DNA of 64,000 nt from Epichloe hybrida (taxonomy: Eukaryota > Ascomycota > Sordariomycetes > Hypocreales > Clavicipitaceae). Below are positions 24,250-36,852 of the stretch, piece by piece (the first letter of the stretch is position 1; each line of letters starts with the position of its first letter). The stretch lies in the NCBI GenBank assembly GCA_019022495.1, contig JAFEKR010000013.1:496001-560000 (forward strand), given 5' to 3'. The notes beneath the pieces are model-generated. The model saw only the letters and a list, made by a program, of their open reading frames with translations. It searched no databases and was not told the DNA's origin. Both the position numbers and the translations under genes were made by a program.

Positions 24250-27200
24250 TCTATTTAACTAAGATATTCTAGTTTAAACCCCTACCTAGTGCGTTCTTAG
24301 CTATAAGGATTTCCTTTACCTAATACTCTACAAGATTATTATTAGTATCTATTATAACTAGCTCTAGTAGTAAATGTTCATTAGCTAGTCTTTAGCTTAG
24401 TAGTGGATTATCTACCATATACTAAATTAAGTTAATATAAAAGATAGGATATAGTCCCCTTAGGATATCTAACCTAACTATTAAGGGCATAGGCACCTTA
24501 AGCACCTTATATTTAGCTATAACCTAATCTAACTTCTTATAGGGATAGTTTATTTTAATATTATAAAGGCTAAGCTATATATAGTCCCTAACCTAGAATT
24601 ACTCCGCTAGCCTATAACTACTATTTATATCCTCCTACTATTATTACTAGACAAAGGCTATTGTAGCCTATGTTAAATCTATACTATCTTTTAAATATTA
24701 TAAAAAGGCTTAAGCCCTCCCCTTTGCTAATATAGTAGATTACCCTATAGGTAATAGATCCTAAATTATAGCTATATTAAACCCGTGAAGTGCTATATTT
24801 ACACTTATCCTAGTTACTAATAAATCCCTGTTATTTAATACTAGCTAGTAAGCTAGTAAGTAATCTAGCTATTTAAATTAGGAGAAAGATAGTATTACGT
24901 ATAGTATAGCCTATACTTCCTAGTTTACCCTTTCTATACCACTATCTATCTATAGGTAATACGTAGTAAAAAGTACCTATTACACACTAACCCTATTATA
25001 AAGTTCTATCTAAAAATTACTTAGCTAGTCTAACCTGTAATCCATAATAATTTATATAAGAAATCCGTGGAAATACCACTAGTAGTGTTTAAATTATTTC
25101 ACGTACACCCTAGCCTCTATTAATAATATTACTTCTAACTAGACATACTTTAAGAGCTAATTAGTAATAACTATAAGGAACTATAGCTAATCCTATATTT
25201 CTACTAGAAGGTTAGTTATAAAGTTAATAGATATTTATAACTAGTACTTATTAGGGGGCGGAATAGGTTTTAGCAAGCCTTATCATAGTTACTAGCTTTT
25301 CCGCCCTTTATAGTAGTAATAGTTTTATATAAACTAGGCCACGTCTTGTAATATACTATCCTAGTGGAAGTCTCTTTAAAGCGCCTTAAAGGTTATATTT
25401 TAACCTAGGTAACCTAATAAGGGCAAGTTATAAACGCGCTATATTAATGTTATAGTTAACGGCTCCTACTTAGGGACCTATATCTATCCTTAGAATTAAA
25501 GTAACCCCTTTATACTAATCTAATAATCCATAATCTATTCTCTAGTATTAGTAGTATCTAGGAACTTCCTAGCCCCTACCGCCATAGCATTTATTTATAA
25601 CTTATATGCCTTATCCTAGGCTAAAGACTAATCCTATAGAGACTAAAGGTGTTTATTTGTAAATATTAACCTACTAGTAGGCAGGACCTTTAACTCTATT
25701 AGGCTACTATTAGAAGTACTCCCCTTTACTACTATAATAGGTTTAAGGCAAACATATAGTTACCTCCCCTTAAGGGAAAACTTCATAGGACTAGTTACTA
25801 ACTAGATAATTAGTGCCTTTACTCTTTCTATTCCTAGCCTCTCTAGATAACACTATAATAGCATATTTAGTTATTTTACTTAAGTGCCTAGTTTATAATA
25901 TAAATAGAAATTAAAAAGTGCTAGGGCCTTTGCCTACTAAGCTTAATATTTAAATATCTCCCTTAGCGCTATAAAGTACTTAAGGTTCTTATAGTCTATT
26001 AGAATTATAAATAGTTTACTTATACCCTATAGCTTTACTAACTACGCCTTAAGATAGGAGATAATTACTAGTAACTCCTTATTATAAATTATATAATTCT
26101 ACTAAGTAAGTTATAATTAAGCTAAATAGTAGGCTACTAGATATAAAATACTATTATTACTAAACTAGGAGAGACACCCCCCTAGGGCTATTCTAGAGTA
26201 GTTTGCCTCTACTAATATATCCCTTTTAGGATCCTACTAAGCTAGGATTAGGTATAATATAAAAGCTAACTTTAATGCCTTAAAGGCCTTATCACATACC
26301 TCTATCTAGTAGAATAGGACCCCCTTCTTTATTAAGTTAATCAAAGGACCCGTAATGTTTAAGAAATCTAGTATAAAGTTATAATAAAAGTTAGCAAACC
26401 CTAGAAAACCGCAAACCCCCTAAACCCTAGTTAGTGCCTCCTAATCCTAAATTACTATAATCTTTTCTTTATCTAGATAAATAGCTTTCCCTACCTAAAT
26501 AATAAACCCTAAGTACTTAACCTCTTTAGTAGTAAAGATATATTTCTTAATATCTAGGTTTAGGCTAGCCTATTATAATCTAGCTAGCATACCACAGACC
26601 TTCTACATATAGTCCCTTCTTAAACCGCCTAAGTAAATAAGTATATTATTAAGGTACGTGGTAACGTAATTACTAAGTATCCTACTTAGCGCGCTATTAA
26701 TATATTATTAGAAAGTTACTAGCGTGCCTACTAACCTAAAGGGACACATAAGCTATTTAAATAAGCCAAACCTAGTCCAAAATATAGTCTAGTGTTCCTT
26801 ACCTTTAGTAATATATATATAATAGAATACTAATTATACATCTAGCTTTATAAACTACTTTACCTCTAATAGTAACCATAGCGTTTCCTTTACTAATAGT
26901 AGGGGGTAATAGTCTTATTCTATAATCTTATTAAGCGCGTAATAGTCTACATAAAACCTCTAGCTACCCCTAGGCTTTTTTATAAGTAGCACTAGGGCTA
27001 CTACTTATAAGGAGCTTACTTAAATCCACCTCTTATTCATTAAGTCTATTACCTGCTCTAGATCTTAAGTAGATATTCTTAGGGTATATTATATAAAGGT
27101 GCCTATAGCAGGTCAGGCTCGCTGCTATCTGCGTTACGTTTTAGTTAAATATAGTAGTCTAACTTCCCTTAATATAGGGGTAGGGCGCTTACCTTGCTTT

Positions 27201-28900
27201 CTAGAAATAAGTCTTGAAAATCCTATAACACCTCTAGTAAGGAAGTAAGAAGCTCCCTCTCTATAGGTTCTAGGGTTATATTAATCTATAAGATTAATAT
27301 AATTTCCTACAAGCTTATAGCGTATAGCTAGATGTTCTCCTTCTGCCTACGCGTATATTATACTAAACCTATAAAGGTTAAGCTAAGAATTAAAACCATA
27401 GGATAGTTAACTCTCCTATCTACTATAGCCTATATGTATAACCTATTTGCGGAGCTAATATAAACTTACTACCACACTATATCTAGCTTAATTTGATTCT
27501 ATTCTATCTATAGTATCCCTAGGATTAGTTACCTTATTAATCCTAGGATTATATATGCTATAATTAGCATCTCCTATCTGTCTAAATCTAGTTAAAACCA
27601 AACTATATATAATATATATAATTATTTCTTCTAACTCTCCTTTCCCCCTTATTTTATACTAATAGTAATATAAACTAACCTCTTAGTTAGAAGAGGGAGG
27701 TATTCTAATTAAAGCTTTTAGACTAGGCGTTTACTTATAGTAATATAGTAGTTATAACCTATGTTAACCTAAGTATTCGTAAAGGTAGTCTTATTAATTA
27801 ATATAGGAACTAAGAAGGGGCTGAAATTTATATTACTCTAGATCTCCTTATAATCCCTACTAGTAATAACTATATACTATAAAGCCCTTATATACCTTTT
27901 CCTTATATCCCCTATTAAATAACTTAATAATAAGGTTACTCTTTTTCTAACTAGTCTATAGATTTATTATTTAAGTTAATAGTAAGTATCTCTTTAGTGT
28001 TATAAGTATTTATAAAAGACTTTATCTAAGGACAGACAGTGGGATATAGTAAGTATACTATAGTAAAATGCTTAGAGAAGCTATATTATAAGCATTAACC
28101 CTTGTTATAGCACGTGTTAAGTATATCCTAGGTAACCTACTTAGCCTATTTACTACCTCTCTTATTACCTAACTTATAGTAACCTATAGACTTTCTAGAA
28201 TTTTATTAGGTCCCTAACATACCTATAGAGTAAATATCTATTATTAGTGTGTCCTTATCCTATATCTTAGCCTTATTATACCTAGGCGCTATATTACCCT
28301 GTTTCTATATATAGTGTTTTTCCTCTAGTTAGTAGGACTTAATATTTAGCGTAATGCTTTAATAGTAAGCTATTACTACTATGTAGTTAGCCTAGGGAAT
28401 ATCTTACTTAATACTATAGTCCCTTATTTACTTATTAAGTACTATATATAACTTAGATAACTTTACTAAGTCTACTTACCTAAGCCCCCTAGCTAAAGCT
28501 AACTTCTATTTAAAGTAAATATAAAAGTTACTAAACCTTTTATTCTATTATTATATTAACTAGTTAAGTTCTATAATAGCTATTTCCTATTAGTAAGGGT
28601 TATTAAATATCTTCCCTAGGTAATTAAGAAGCTAAGATAGATAAAAGCTCTTAAGGTAACCTTTCTTAAAGAAAGGTATAACTTATGCTTAGACCTTAGC
28701 TAATAGGTTCTAGTAAATAAAACACTACTAATCCTAATTACTACTAATAAACTCCCTATCTACTAGTAGTTTATAAGTTATAAGGCCTTTCTAGGCTATA
28801 AATAGGACCCTATTACTATTAAAGGGGGGACTTATTAGTAAGGGTTTTTACTTAATCTAGGTTAGTGTAAGTGCTACATTCTACATATAAGCTAAGTACT
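24250..28900 (-). pseudogene. Gypsy-C gag-pol polyprotein, RIP-inactivated
   Basis: The minus-strand reading shows RT with the catalytic YLDD box converted to YLNN (26645-26656). After that come the conserved thumb/connection region (about 26350-26560), the RNase H start (about 26180-26230), and an integrase with the end-of-core motif resembling TERVNQE (about 24914-24950). Gag and protease should lie at 27300-28900, but I cannot place their motifs. Length fits a standard ~1500-residue Gypsy polyprotein. Stops are RIP-type TAA/TAG. Confidence 0.8.
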
Positions 28901-29022
28901 AGATTTGCTCTGCCTACTATTCTACCTGTTATTATAAGCGTGTTAACTTATTATTACTTATTATATCTAGTAGTAATAGCATATCCGCGGGCTAGGTTAT
29001 TTCTATAGTAAAGAATAATATA

Positions 29023-29257
29023 TATTAGGAACTAGCCTTATAGCTACTACATATAAGTATTTAAAATAAGAATATTATTCTTATAGAAGGAAAGGAGAAC
29101 TCTACTAGTGTTACATAGTATCTAGATATATATCCCCTTATGTATAGTCTATGCGTGGTTTACGTAAAGCCCTAACCCCTTTGCCTAGAGTGCGCATACT
29201 TTCCGGAGCCTTTCCGGAGCCAGACTTGACCTGAGCTCACAGCTCGAGTCCATAACA
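29023..29257 (-). repeat. 5' LTR of Gypsy-C (235 bp)
   Basis: Identical length to the other LTR. The outer right ~80 bases are unmutated (for example TTTCCGGAGCCTTTCCGGAG, an 11 bp direct repeat). It ends CCATAACA and is followed by AGTAT. Confidence 0.92.
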
Positions 29258-30108
29258 AGTATTACTTTATATATAGTAAGAGTAATTACTAGTTTTCTAA
29301 TTACTTTACTAAAGAATATTAAAAAAAGAAAAACTACTAGTAAGCTAGTAAAATATATTACATACTCCCTTTAAAAAAAAGATTCTAAGTATTTCTTACC
29401 TCCTATAAAGGGTAAGATAATAATAAGCTTAATATAGACTTAGATTAGAATTAGAAATTATATCTTATAGCCTATATAAAGGCTAAAGATAATAATAATA
29501 ATATAGAGAAGCTACTATTAATAGTATATTTAAGTATTATATAATTCTTTTACTTTAGACTATAGACTAATTATAATACTACTAAAATTAATATTCTTAT
29601 AACCTTAAATAATTAAGCCTTTTAATATATATTCCTTAGGTAAGAGCTCTATAAGCTATCAGAGTATAATAAAGGCTTAATTTACTATATCTCTAAAGAA
29701 TACTATTTTAAAGAGGTTTTTAAAGGAATTATACCTAATACTAGCGCTATAAGAAAATTAAGTATAGGAAAGGTATAAGTAAAGGCTTTATTAAGATTAA
29801 TACCTTTATTAAAGGTAATCCCTTATAAGCCTTAAATTATTATATTTAGCGCTAGATTAGTAGTTATAAGAGGTATTCTTTATATACTTATAAAACTTAA
29901 AGAGCTTAAATTCTATATTCTTAATATAGCTACCCCCTTTCTTTTCTTAATTACTAATATAAATAAGATATATATTAAGATTAATAACCTTACTAATATA
30001 CTTATCTAAGGTAATAAGACTATACCTATTATATAATAATAGGGTTATCCTTAGTAGTTACTAGAGGTAAAAGAAATAGTTACTTTTTACCTTTTAGAGA
30101 GAGATATT

Positions 30109-30636
30109 CTATCGGGGCAAAACAACCACCCTAAAACAACGGAAAAGAGGGATCTAACGATAATGACAATAATACCAATGAAAATGACGAAAATGACGAT
30201 ATTGATAATATTAACAAATTCAACGATATTAGCAATTAAACCTAGATATCAGGATCTAGGTCTGTAATATTTGCGATCCATCGCGAGGATTGAAGTTAGA
30301 AAAGTAGCCTAGCTAGGCAGCTAGATAATCTTAAATAATCTTAAATAAGCTTATATTTATCTTAGGAAAACATAGGTAAAAACTTAATTTAAACAATCTA
30401 AGCTAAAGGCATTAAAGGGAGAGTTAATTTTCTATGAAAAGGGAGGGAATCTAGGGCTTTTATCTAGCTAGGGGGTTAGGGGCTAGGCCGGATCCAATGT
30501 GGTTGAATTAATCTAACAATCCGATAGATCTAAGGTTAAAGGGGCTAGAGGTCTTAAGGGATCCAATAGATCTAAGGTCTAAGGGGCTAGAGGTCTTGTA
30601 AGAGAGGTCTCTAGGGGTTATATTCCTAGCCACATA
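30109..30636 (-). repeat. 3' LTR of element D (528 bp)
   Basis: The outer (left) ~150 bases keep CpA and TpG (for example ACGATAATGACAATAATACC), and the inner part is converted. It contains an internal short duplication built on GATAGATCYRAGG and GGGGCTAGAGGTCTT. Confidence 0.9.
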
Positions 30637-30839
30637 ACACCTCCCTAACTATTTTCCCTTCCTAGTCCCTAGGAAAGGGAAAATAGTAACTAAAAAAAAC
30701 TAATAAAAAGGGAAATAAGTAATAAAATCATAAGATAAAAAAGAATTCATGATTTTCAGCCCCCCCCCCCTCCTATCCATTAATTAATTAAAGGGGTTAT
30801 CTTGTTAGATAATAGATTAATTAATCTAATGAAAAGGGA

Positions 30840-32260
30840 CCCTTTTAATCGGTCAGAGACCTCTTCAGAGGACCCTCTATACATTAGATTCCTCGTCAAT
30901 CGTCAGAGGAATCGTCAGTCAGAGAGGTCTTTAACGGTCAGAGGCCTCGTTAAATGATAGATTAATTAGTCTAATAAAAAGGGACCCTTTTGATTAGCAA
31001 AGAACTCTTTAGTAAACCTTTTAACATTAGATTCCTTATTAATTATTAGAGAAATTATTAGTTAGAGAAGTCTTTAACAGTCAGAGGCCTTGTTAGTTAG
31101 CAGATCAATCAATCCATAATAAGAGGTCTTATTAACAGCAGAGACCCCTTTAGCAGACCTTCTAACAGTTAAATTCCTCTTTAATTATCAGAGAAATCAT
31201 TAGTTAGAAAGGTCTTTAACGGTTAGAGGTCTTATTAGACAGTCTAATTAATTAATCTAATAAAAAGGGACCTTTTTGATTAGCAAAGACCCCTTTAGCA
31301 AACCTTCTAACAGTTAGATTCCTCTTTAATTATTAGAGAAATCGTTAGTCAGAGAGGTCTTTAACGGTCAGAGGCCTCGTCAGATAATAAATCAATTAAT
31401 TAATGAAAAGGGACCTTTTTGATTAGCAAAGACCCCTTTAGCAAACCTTCTAACATTAGATTCCCCTTTAAAAGTTAGGGAAATTATTAGTTAGAGAGGT
31501 CTTTAACAGTCGGAGGCCTCGTTAGATAATAGATTAATTAATTAATAAAAAGGGACCTTTTTGATTAGCAAAGACCCCTTTAGCAGACCTTCTAATATTA
31601 GATTCCCCTTTAAAAGTTAGGGAAATTATTAGTTAGAGAGGTCTTTAATAGTTAGAGGCCTTATTAAACAATAGATTGATTAATTTAATAAAAAAGCACC
31701 TTTTTGATTAGCGAAGACCCCTTTAGCAAACCTTCTAACATTAGATTCCCCTTTAAAAGTTAGGGAAATCATTAGTCAGAGAGGTCTTTAACGGTTAGAG
31801 GCCTTGATAGATTAATTAATCTGAAAAGGGACCTTTTCGATTGGCAGAGACCCCTTTAGCAGACCTTCTAACATTAGATTCCCCTTTAAAAGTTAGGGAA
31901 ATCATTAGTTAGAGAGGTCTTTAACGGTTAGAGGCCTTAATAGATTAATTAATCTAAAAAGGGACCTTTTTGATTGGCAGAGACCCTTTTAGCAGACCTT
32001 CTGACATCAGATTCCCCTTTAAAAGTCAGGGAAATCATCAGTTAGAGAGGTCTTTAATGGTCGGAGGCCTTATTAGATAAATCAATTAATCTAATAAAAA
32101 GGGACCTTTTTGATTAGCAGAGACCCCTTTAGCAAACCTTCTGACATTAGATTCCCCTTTAAAAGTTAGGGAAATCATTAGTTAGAGAGGTCTTTAATAG
32201 TTAGAGGCCTTGATGGATTAATTAATCTGAAAAGGGACCTTTTCAATCAGTCAAAGACCC
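30840..32260. repeat. ~142 bp tandem repeats of element D, left block (10 copies)
   Basis: The marker GAGGYC recurs at 30941, 31084, 31226, 31371, 31513, 31655, 31798, 31931, 32063 and 32203, giving spacings of 132-145 bp. Each unit contains RGGGACCTTTT, AGAGACCCCTTTAG, ACATTAGATTCC and GAGAGGTCTTTAA blocks. Several of these are mutually complementary (AGGTCT/AGACCC, GGGACC/GGTC types), so transcripts could fold strongly. No coding frame. Confidence 0.93.
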
Positions 32261-32269
32261 CTTTAGTAA

Positions 32270-35048
32270 GAGTTCTGCTAATCGGAGCTGTACGGAAAAA
32301 CCGTCACAGCTGTGACTAGCCGTTTTTGGATAGAAAGGTTACTTGCCACACACCCACACGTAAATCACACCTACAGTTATGGCACATTACCGCCGCACAC
32401 ATAATAAAGTCCGTCATTATTATTAATTCAATTATAGCTACAGCTAATTCGCTTAAAAACACGATTTCTAGTGTTTTCTTTGAATGTGTATATATTAATT
32501 AGTCTGACTAGTTTATCCGGCCTCTGAGGCGTTATATTATAACCATAATTTAATTAGCAACCTCCCTTATTAGCTAGTAATATAGGTAGCTTTTCTATAG
32601 CTTATCTTACTAATAATTGTATTGCCCTAGTAGTTATATAGCCTCTTAAACCTCTTTAAGACTAACCACGGCCTCTGCCCCTGCCGTGCGTCCCTTGCGA
32701 TGCCGCTTCTACCACCTCTGCTTATGTTAATATGCGTTATATACTATAATTTAGCTAACGGGGGCCATAGGCGGCCAGAAGCTACGGTCTTTGCGGTATA
32801 ATAACCTAAAAAGAGCCCTATAAGGTAGCCTAATCCCCTGTAGTTATAGCAGTCTCGTCGCGTTCGTTACGAGGCTCTTGTCGCTAACTAATATAAATAA
32901 GGTTAAGGATTCGAAGTGTTAGATTATATAAATCCTATTAATTAATATAAGCTTAATATAAAGTGTATATCCCTTATTATCTTAATTACTAATATACTAA
33001 GGGCCTTTGCAGCTACTAGTAAGGATATATAGCTTCCTTTGTAAGATATAGACTGCGGTTATGAAGGTTAACAAGCATGTGAGCACACGGGAGGGCAAAT
33101 TGCTATTGAAATTAATAGGGCGAATCGCATGATAATAGCTGAATTTGGCTAGCTTGTAAGGCATAAGCTTAATGATGTTGCTGATTTATTAATTTAATAG
33201 CCTTAGATAATATTTATAAGGGAAGCCTACTAAGCTAATCCCTTCTAATATATTACTTCTAAAGCCTTATATTATTAATTATGACGTGTTCTTTGTATTT
33301 TCGGAGGATTGATTAAAGCATTTGTTTTATCGCAAGGAAGAGGTAAAAGAGATTGCCTATGCCTATAATTAAGTAAGACTTTAAGTTCTTATAAGCTGAT
33401 TTAGTAGGACTATTAGTATGCTAGCTAAAATTATAATAGAATCCTGTAAAACAAAACGCCTATTGCTTACGCTAGGGGAACCACTAGTCTTTAATGTATC
33501 AAAGAATGTCATTTTGCTGTGGATTATATGTGCGCTTTATATTATTCTAAATACTCTAGAAGGTTGTAAGCTAGTTAGCGTACATAAGCTTTGTAAATGC
33601 CTTCATAAGGCCTATAGGGCTATTATTAAAGGCCTTTTATAAGGCATTATTTGTAACCTTTGTAGCACCTTCTTCAAGGCCCTTCTAGTTACGAAGAATT
33701 CAGGCCTGAACGTAAGTAATAAGGTGCTAAATACAGAGCTGCTATTATGTCATTAGAAAAATAGTCTTTAGGGCGTTTTTCAGTGCCTTTTCCATATCTA
33801 TAAGGATAATAGAAGGGGCCTTAATGTAGTGCTCTTCACGTACTATATTAAATATTGCAAGAAGCCACTTATAGCTTTACTCTGTCTTAGATAATAGTAA
33901 TCTAAAGCTGATATTTATAATTGTATTATAAGCTATAACAGTAGTAATTGCTATTATGTGAAGCCTAAAGCGGTTAGTCTTATATATGTTATTAATTCTA
34001 ATAACATAAGGGAAATGCTTCTATTTATCAAGGCATTCTTATATGGTCTAGAGGGCGGCTTATAGTTGATTATTATTATTAAAACTAAGTCTATAAGGGT
34101 AGCCCTTATCTTATAAGGCCTTTATAAAGCATTATATGCCTAAGTGAAGCCCTAGGGCTTCTTAACGCACTAATTAACGCTTATTAGAGATATCCTTAGC
34201 TATGATTAGTATATCTAGGTGCTTGAGGCGTAATAATTCGGTGGCCTTGCGGGCCTGAACGCCCTGTAGTAGTGTTATCTCGCGAATTAAAGCCTTGTGT
34301 GCCGCTGTATAGCGGCGATGGATAGGATAAGCTATAGGGTCTAGGGAACGCCCGTGATTATAATAATACTATCTAGGGATTATAGCATATAACTAAGTGT
34401 TATTTATCCACTAGTTATAGCTTACGTGTAATTAAAATAGGTAGTTAGTAAGGTAAGTAGCTGCCTAACGAATCCCTAGGGATTTAGAAGGCTACCGGCG
34501 GCCACGGTTATAATAGAGTAAGATATATGTTGCTATGCGTGCCCTATTAACTTTGTAATAATTACTACTAGATTTCTTAACAAAGGCTATACTATTTATA
34601 TAGCCCTATTACTATAGAAAGGTATAGAGCTTATTAAATATGCTAAACTACAGAGGAGTAGGTAGTTTAGGGATATTATCGCCTTTGTAGTGTTGATTGA
34701 GCTCTGCGCCGTAAGGTATAATAATATTATTGTAAATATAGGTATCGCAAATAATCTAAGGTATTGTGAAAGTGGGAATATAGCTTAAGAGCTAATAGTA
34801 GTAAAGATTGTTATGTTATTAATGAGTTTATTAATTGTAATAATTAATGTTGAAGGAGGAAGAAATTCGCCTGGCTAGGCGGGTGGGCAAACTGCCTTGC
34901 GTAGCCTTGCGATATTACGTGATATTTTTTTTGCCATGGCGCCCTATATAAATTAGGTGCGGAGGGGTGGGATGTGGGATGTGGGCGCATCACAATTATG
35001 GGTACGGATCATTGCGGTTTTTCCGTACAGCTCCGATTAGCAGAACTC
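32270..35048 (-). mobile_element. Mutator-like (MULE) DNA transposon E, 2779 bp
   Basis: Perfect ~34 bp terminal inverted repeats begin GAGTTCTGCTAATCGGAGCT and end in CGGAAAAACCG (32270-32303, complement at 35015-35048). They are flanked by a 9 bp target duplication CTTTAGTAA (32261-32269 and 35049-35057). A 9 bp duplication plus a Mutator-type transposase define the superfamily. It inserted into a 142 bp repeat of element D. Both ends are GC-richer and almost free of RIP; the interior is only moderately damaged. Confidence 0.93.
32420..34937 (-). pseudogene. MULE transposase, RIP-damaged
   Basis: On the minus strand the core shows the YKTNRF box (33965-34000), the second catalytic region with IDMEKALKNAL (about 33771-33805), and the RTNSPTES.H.NLKSYL region (33340-33430). 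All are typical of fungal Mutator-like transposases. The residue that should be Asp before the YKTN box reads Asn. A CCATGG-embedded ATG at 34937 is a plausible start, just downstream of a TATATA box. A GRGRG-rich tail is visible at 32675-32700. Stops are TAA/TAG and there may be frameshifts. The plus-strand ORF at 33418-33642 is its antisense shadow. Confidence 0.8.
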
Positions 35049-35057
35049 CTTTAGTAA

Positions 35058-35590
35058 ACCTTCTAACATTAGATTCCCCTTTAAAAGTTAGGGAAATCAT
35101 TAGTTAGAGAGGTCTTCAATAGTCAGAGGCCTTATGAGACAATAAATCAATTAATCTAATAAAAAGGGACCTTTTTAATTAGCAGAGACCCCTTTAGTAA
35201 ACCTTCTAACAGTTAGATTCCTCTTTAATTATTAGAGGAATTATTAGTTAGAGAGATCTTTAACAGTCGGAGGCCTTGTTAGACAGTCTGATTAATTAAT
35301 CTGAAAAGGGACCTTTTCAATCAGTCAGAGACCCCTTTAGCAAACCTTCTAACATTAGATTCTCCTTTAAAAGTTAGGGAAATCATTAGTTAGAGAGGTC
35401 TTTAATAGTTAGAGGCCTTGTTAGATAATAGATTGATTAATCTAATAAAAAAGGACCTTTTTGATTAGCAAAGACCCCTTTAGCAGACCTTTTAACATTA
35501 GATTTCCCTTAAAAGTTAAGGAAATCATTAGTTAGAGAGGTCTTTAATAGTTAGAGGCCTTATTAGATAATAGATTAATTAATTAAATAA
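35058..35590. repeat. ~142 bp tandem repeats of element D, right block (4 copies)
   Basis: These continue the array interrupted by the MULE, with GAGGCC markers at 35126, 35269, 35411 and 35553. Confidence 0.92.
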
Positions 35591-35714
35591 AAAGAAAGGC
35601 CTAATTTATAAAAGGTTAAATTCAAAGGTCTAGCTGCTTACCTCCCTAATAGATAGCTAAGCAAAACTAGGGTATTAAATCAATTTAGGCTAGCTAGTAA
35701 GCTAGCTAGGGCAG

Positions 35715-35905
35715 GTTAGAAGGTCGAAAATCAGAAAAGGTCGAAAATTAGGAGGAAAGGTTAAAGCTAGAAAAGAAGGTCAAAAATCAGAAGAAAAGGT
35801 CAAAGATAGAAAAGAAGGTTAAAAATCGGAAGAAAAGGTTAAAGATAAAAAGGAAGGTTAAAAATCAGAAGAAAAAGGTTAAAGATAGAAAGGAAGGTCT
35901 AGGCC
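35715..35905. repeat. ~39 bp purine-rich tandem repeats in element D
   Basis: The phrase AAGGTYRAAAATC with AGAAGAAAAGGT recurs at 35720, 35776, 35816 and 35854. This purine-rich array has no coding frame. Confidence 0.85.
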
Positions 35906-35928
35906 ACAAGGAAAAAGGTCGTAGTAGT

Positions 35929-36185
35929 CCTAATTAATAAATCTAACTAATCTAATGATTTTAATGATATTAGACTAGTTAGATAACCTAGATTATTTGA
36001 TCGGAATGAAGGGATTTAATCTAGCTGCCTAGATCAAAAAGGGAAAAGGTTGTAGAGGTCCTAATTAATCAATCTGACTAATCTAATGATTTTGATAATG
36101 TTAGACTAGTTAGATGACCTAGATTAATTAATTAGAACGAAGGGATCTAATCTAGCTAACCTAGATTAAAAGGAAAAGAGATAAG
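35929..36185. repeat. 131 bp direct duplication in element D
   Basis: Two copies begin CCTAATTAATMAATCTRACT at 35929 and 36060. They include ATGATTTTRATRATRTTAGACTAGTTAGATRACCTAGATTA-type blocks. They are joined by a GAAAAAGGT spacer like those of the 39 bp array. Confidence 0.88.
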
Positions 36186-36305
36186 AAGCTACTAATAATT
36201 ATAATAATTATATAAGGGGATAACCAGAGGGGATAATCATAGAGGCAATGTCAGGAGGGATTTATCATCAAATCTAATAGCGGCAAGAGGTCTAATAGGA
36301 CTATT

Positions 36306-36321
36306 CCCTGTTTCTCCACCA
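36306..36321 (-). promoter_or_regulatory. Primer-binding site of element D
   Basis: Read on the minus strand this is TGGTGGAGAAACAGGG, three bases inside the right LTR. TGG followed by 13 bases is the expected complement of a tRNA 3' end (…TCTCCACCA). It has escaped RIP and fixes the orientation. The tRNA species is not identified. Confidence 0.75.
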
Positions 36322-36324
36322 TTT

Positions 36325-36852
36325 TTATTAGGGCAAAACAACTACCCTAAAACAACGGAAAAGAGGGATCTAACAATAATAATAATAATACTAATGAAAA
36401 TAACGAAAATAATGATATTAACGATATTAATGAATTTAACGATATTAGCAATTAAACCTAGATATCAGGATCTAGGTCTGCGATATTTGCAATCCATCGC
36501 GAGGATTAAAGCTAGAAAAGCAGCCTAGCTAGGCAGCTAGATAATCTCAAATAATCTTAAATAAGCTTATATTTATCTTAGGAAAACATAGGTAAAAACT
36601 CGATTTAAATAATCCAAGCTAAAGGCATTAAAGGGAGAGTTAATTTTCTATGAAAAGGGAGGGAATCTAGGGCTTTTATCTAGCTAGGGGGTTAGGGGCT
36701 AGGCCGGATCCAATGTGGTTGAATTGATCTAACAATCCGATAGATCCGAGGTTAAAGGGGCTAGAGGTCTTGAGGGATCCGATAGATCCGAGGTCTAAGG
36801 GGCTAGAGGTCTTGTGAGAGAGGTCTCTAGGGGTCATATTCCTAGCCACACA
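36325..36852 (-). repeat. 5' LTR of element D (528 bp)
   Basis: The outer (right) ~150 bases are spared (GATCCGAGG repeats intact), and the inner left end is converted, a mirror image of the other LTR. Read on the minus strand it starts TGTGTGGCTAGG. Confidence 0.9.

Larger units (their letters stand above)
22408..29257 (-). mobile_element. Ty3/Gypsy retrotransposon C (6850 bp), minus strand
   Basis: It has two 235 bp LTRs (22408-22642 and 29023-29257) and a 5 bp duplication AGTAT (22403-22407 and 29258-29262). On the minus strand the RT, RNase H, integrase order is Ty3/Gypsy. A purine-rich tract (about 22643-22675, GGAGGAGGAAGGGGGG on the minus strand) abuts the left LTR, confirming that the left LTR is the 3' one. 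It inserted into the gag part of Copia-A3. Confidence 0.93.
30109..36852 (-). mobile_element. Non-autonomous LTR retrotransposon D (LARD-like), carrying a MULE
   Basis: It has two 528 bp LTRs (30109-30636 and 36325-36852) flanked by ATATT (30104-30108 and 36853-36857), and is inserted in Copia-A3 between protease and integrase. Without the MULE the element is about 3.96 kb. Its interior shows no gag or pol motif on either strand, only tandem repeats. The primer-binding site is next to the right LTR and a purine-rich tract next to the left LTR, so it is on the minus strand. It must use the proteins of another LTR element. Confidence 0.88.

Noticed and set aside
33418..33642. 74-codon plus-strand ORF
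   Set aside because: It is antisense to the conserved core of the MULE transposase, which reads on the minus strand.
30840..35590. 142 bp repeats considered as centromeric or subtelomeric satellite
   Set aside because: They lie between two LTRs with target duplication and primer-binding site, so they belong to a retroelement.
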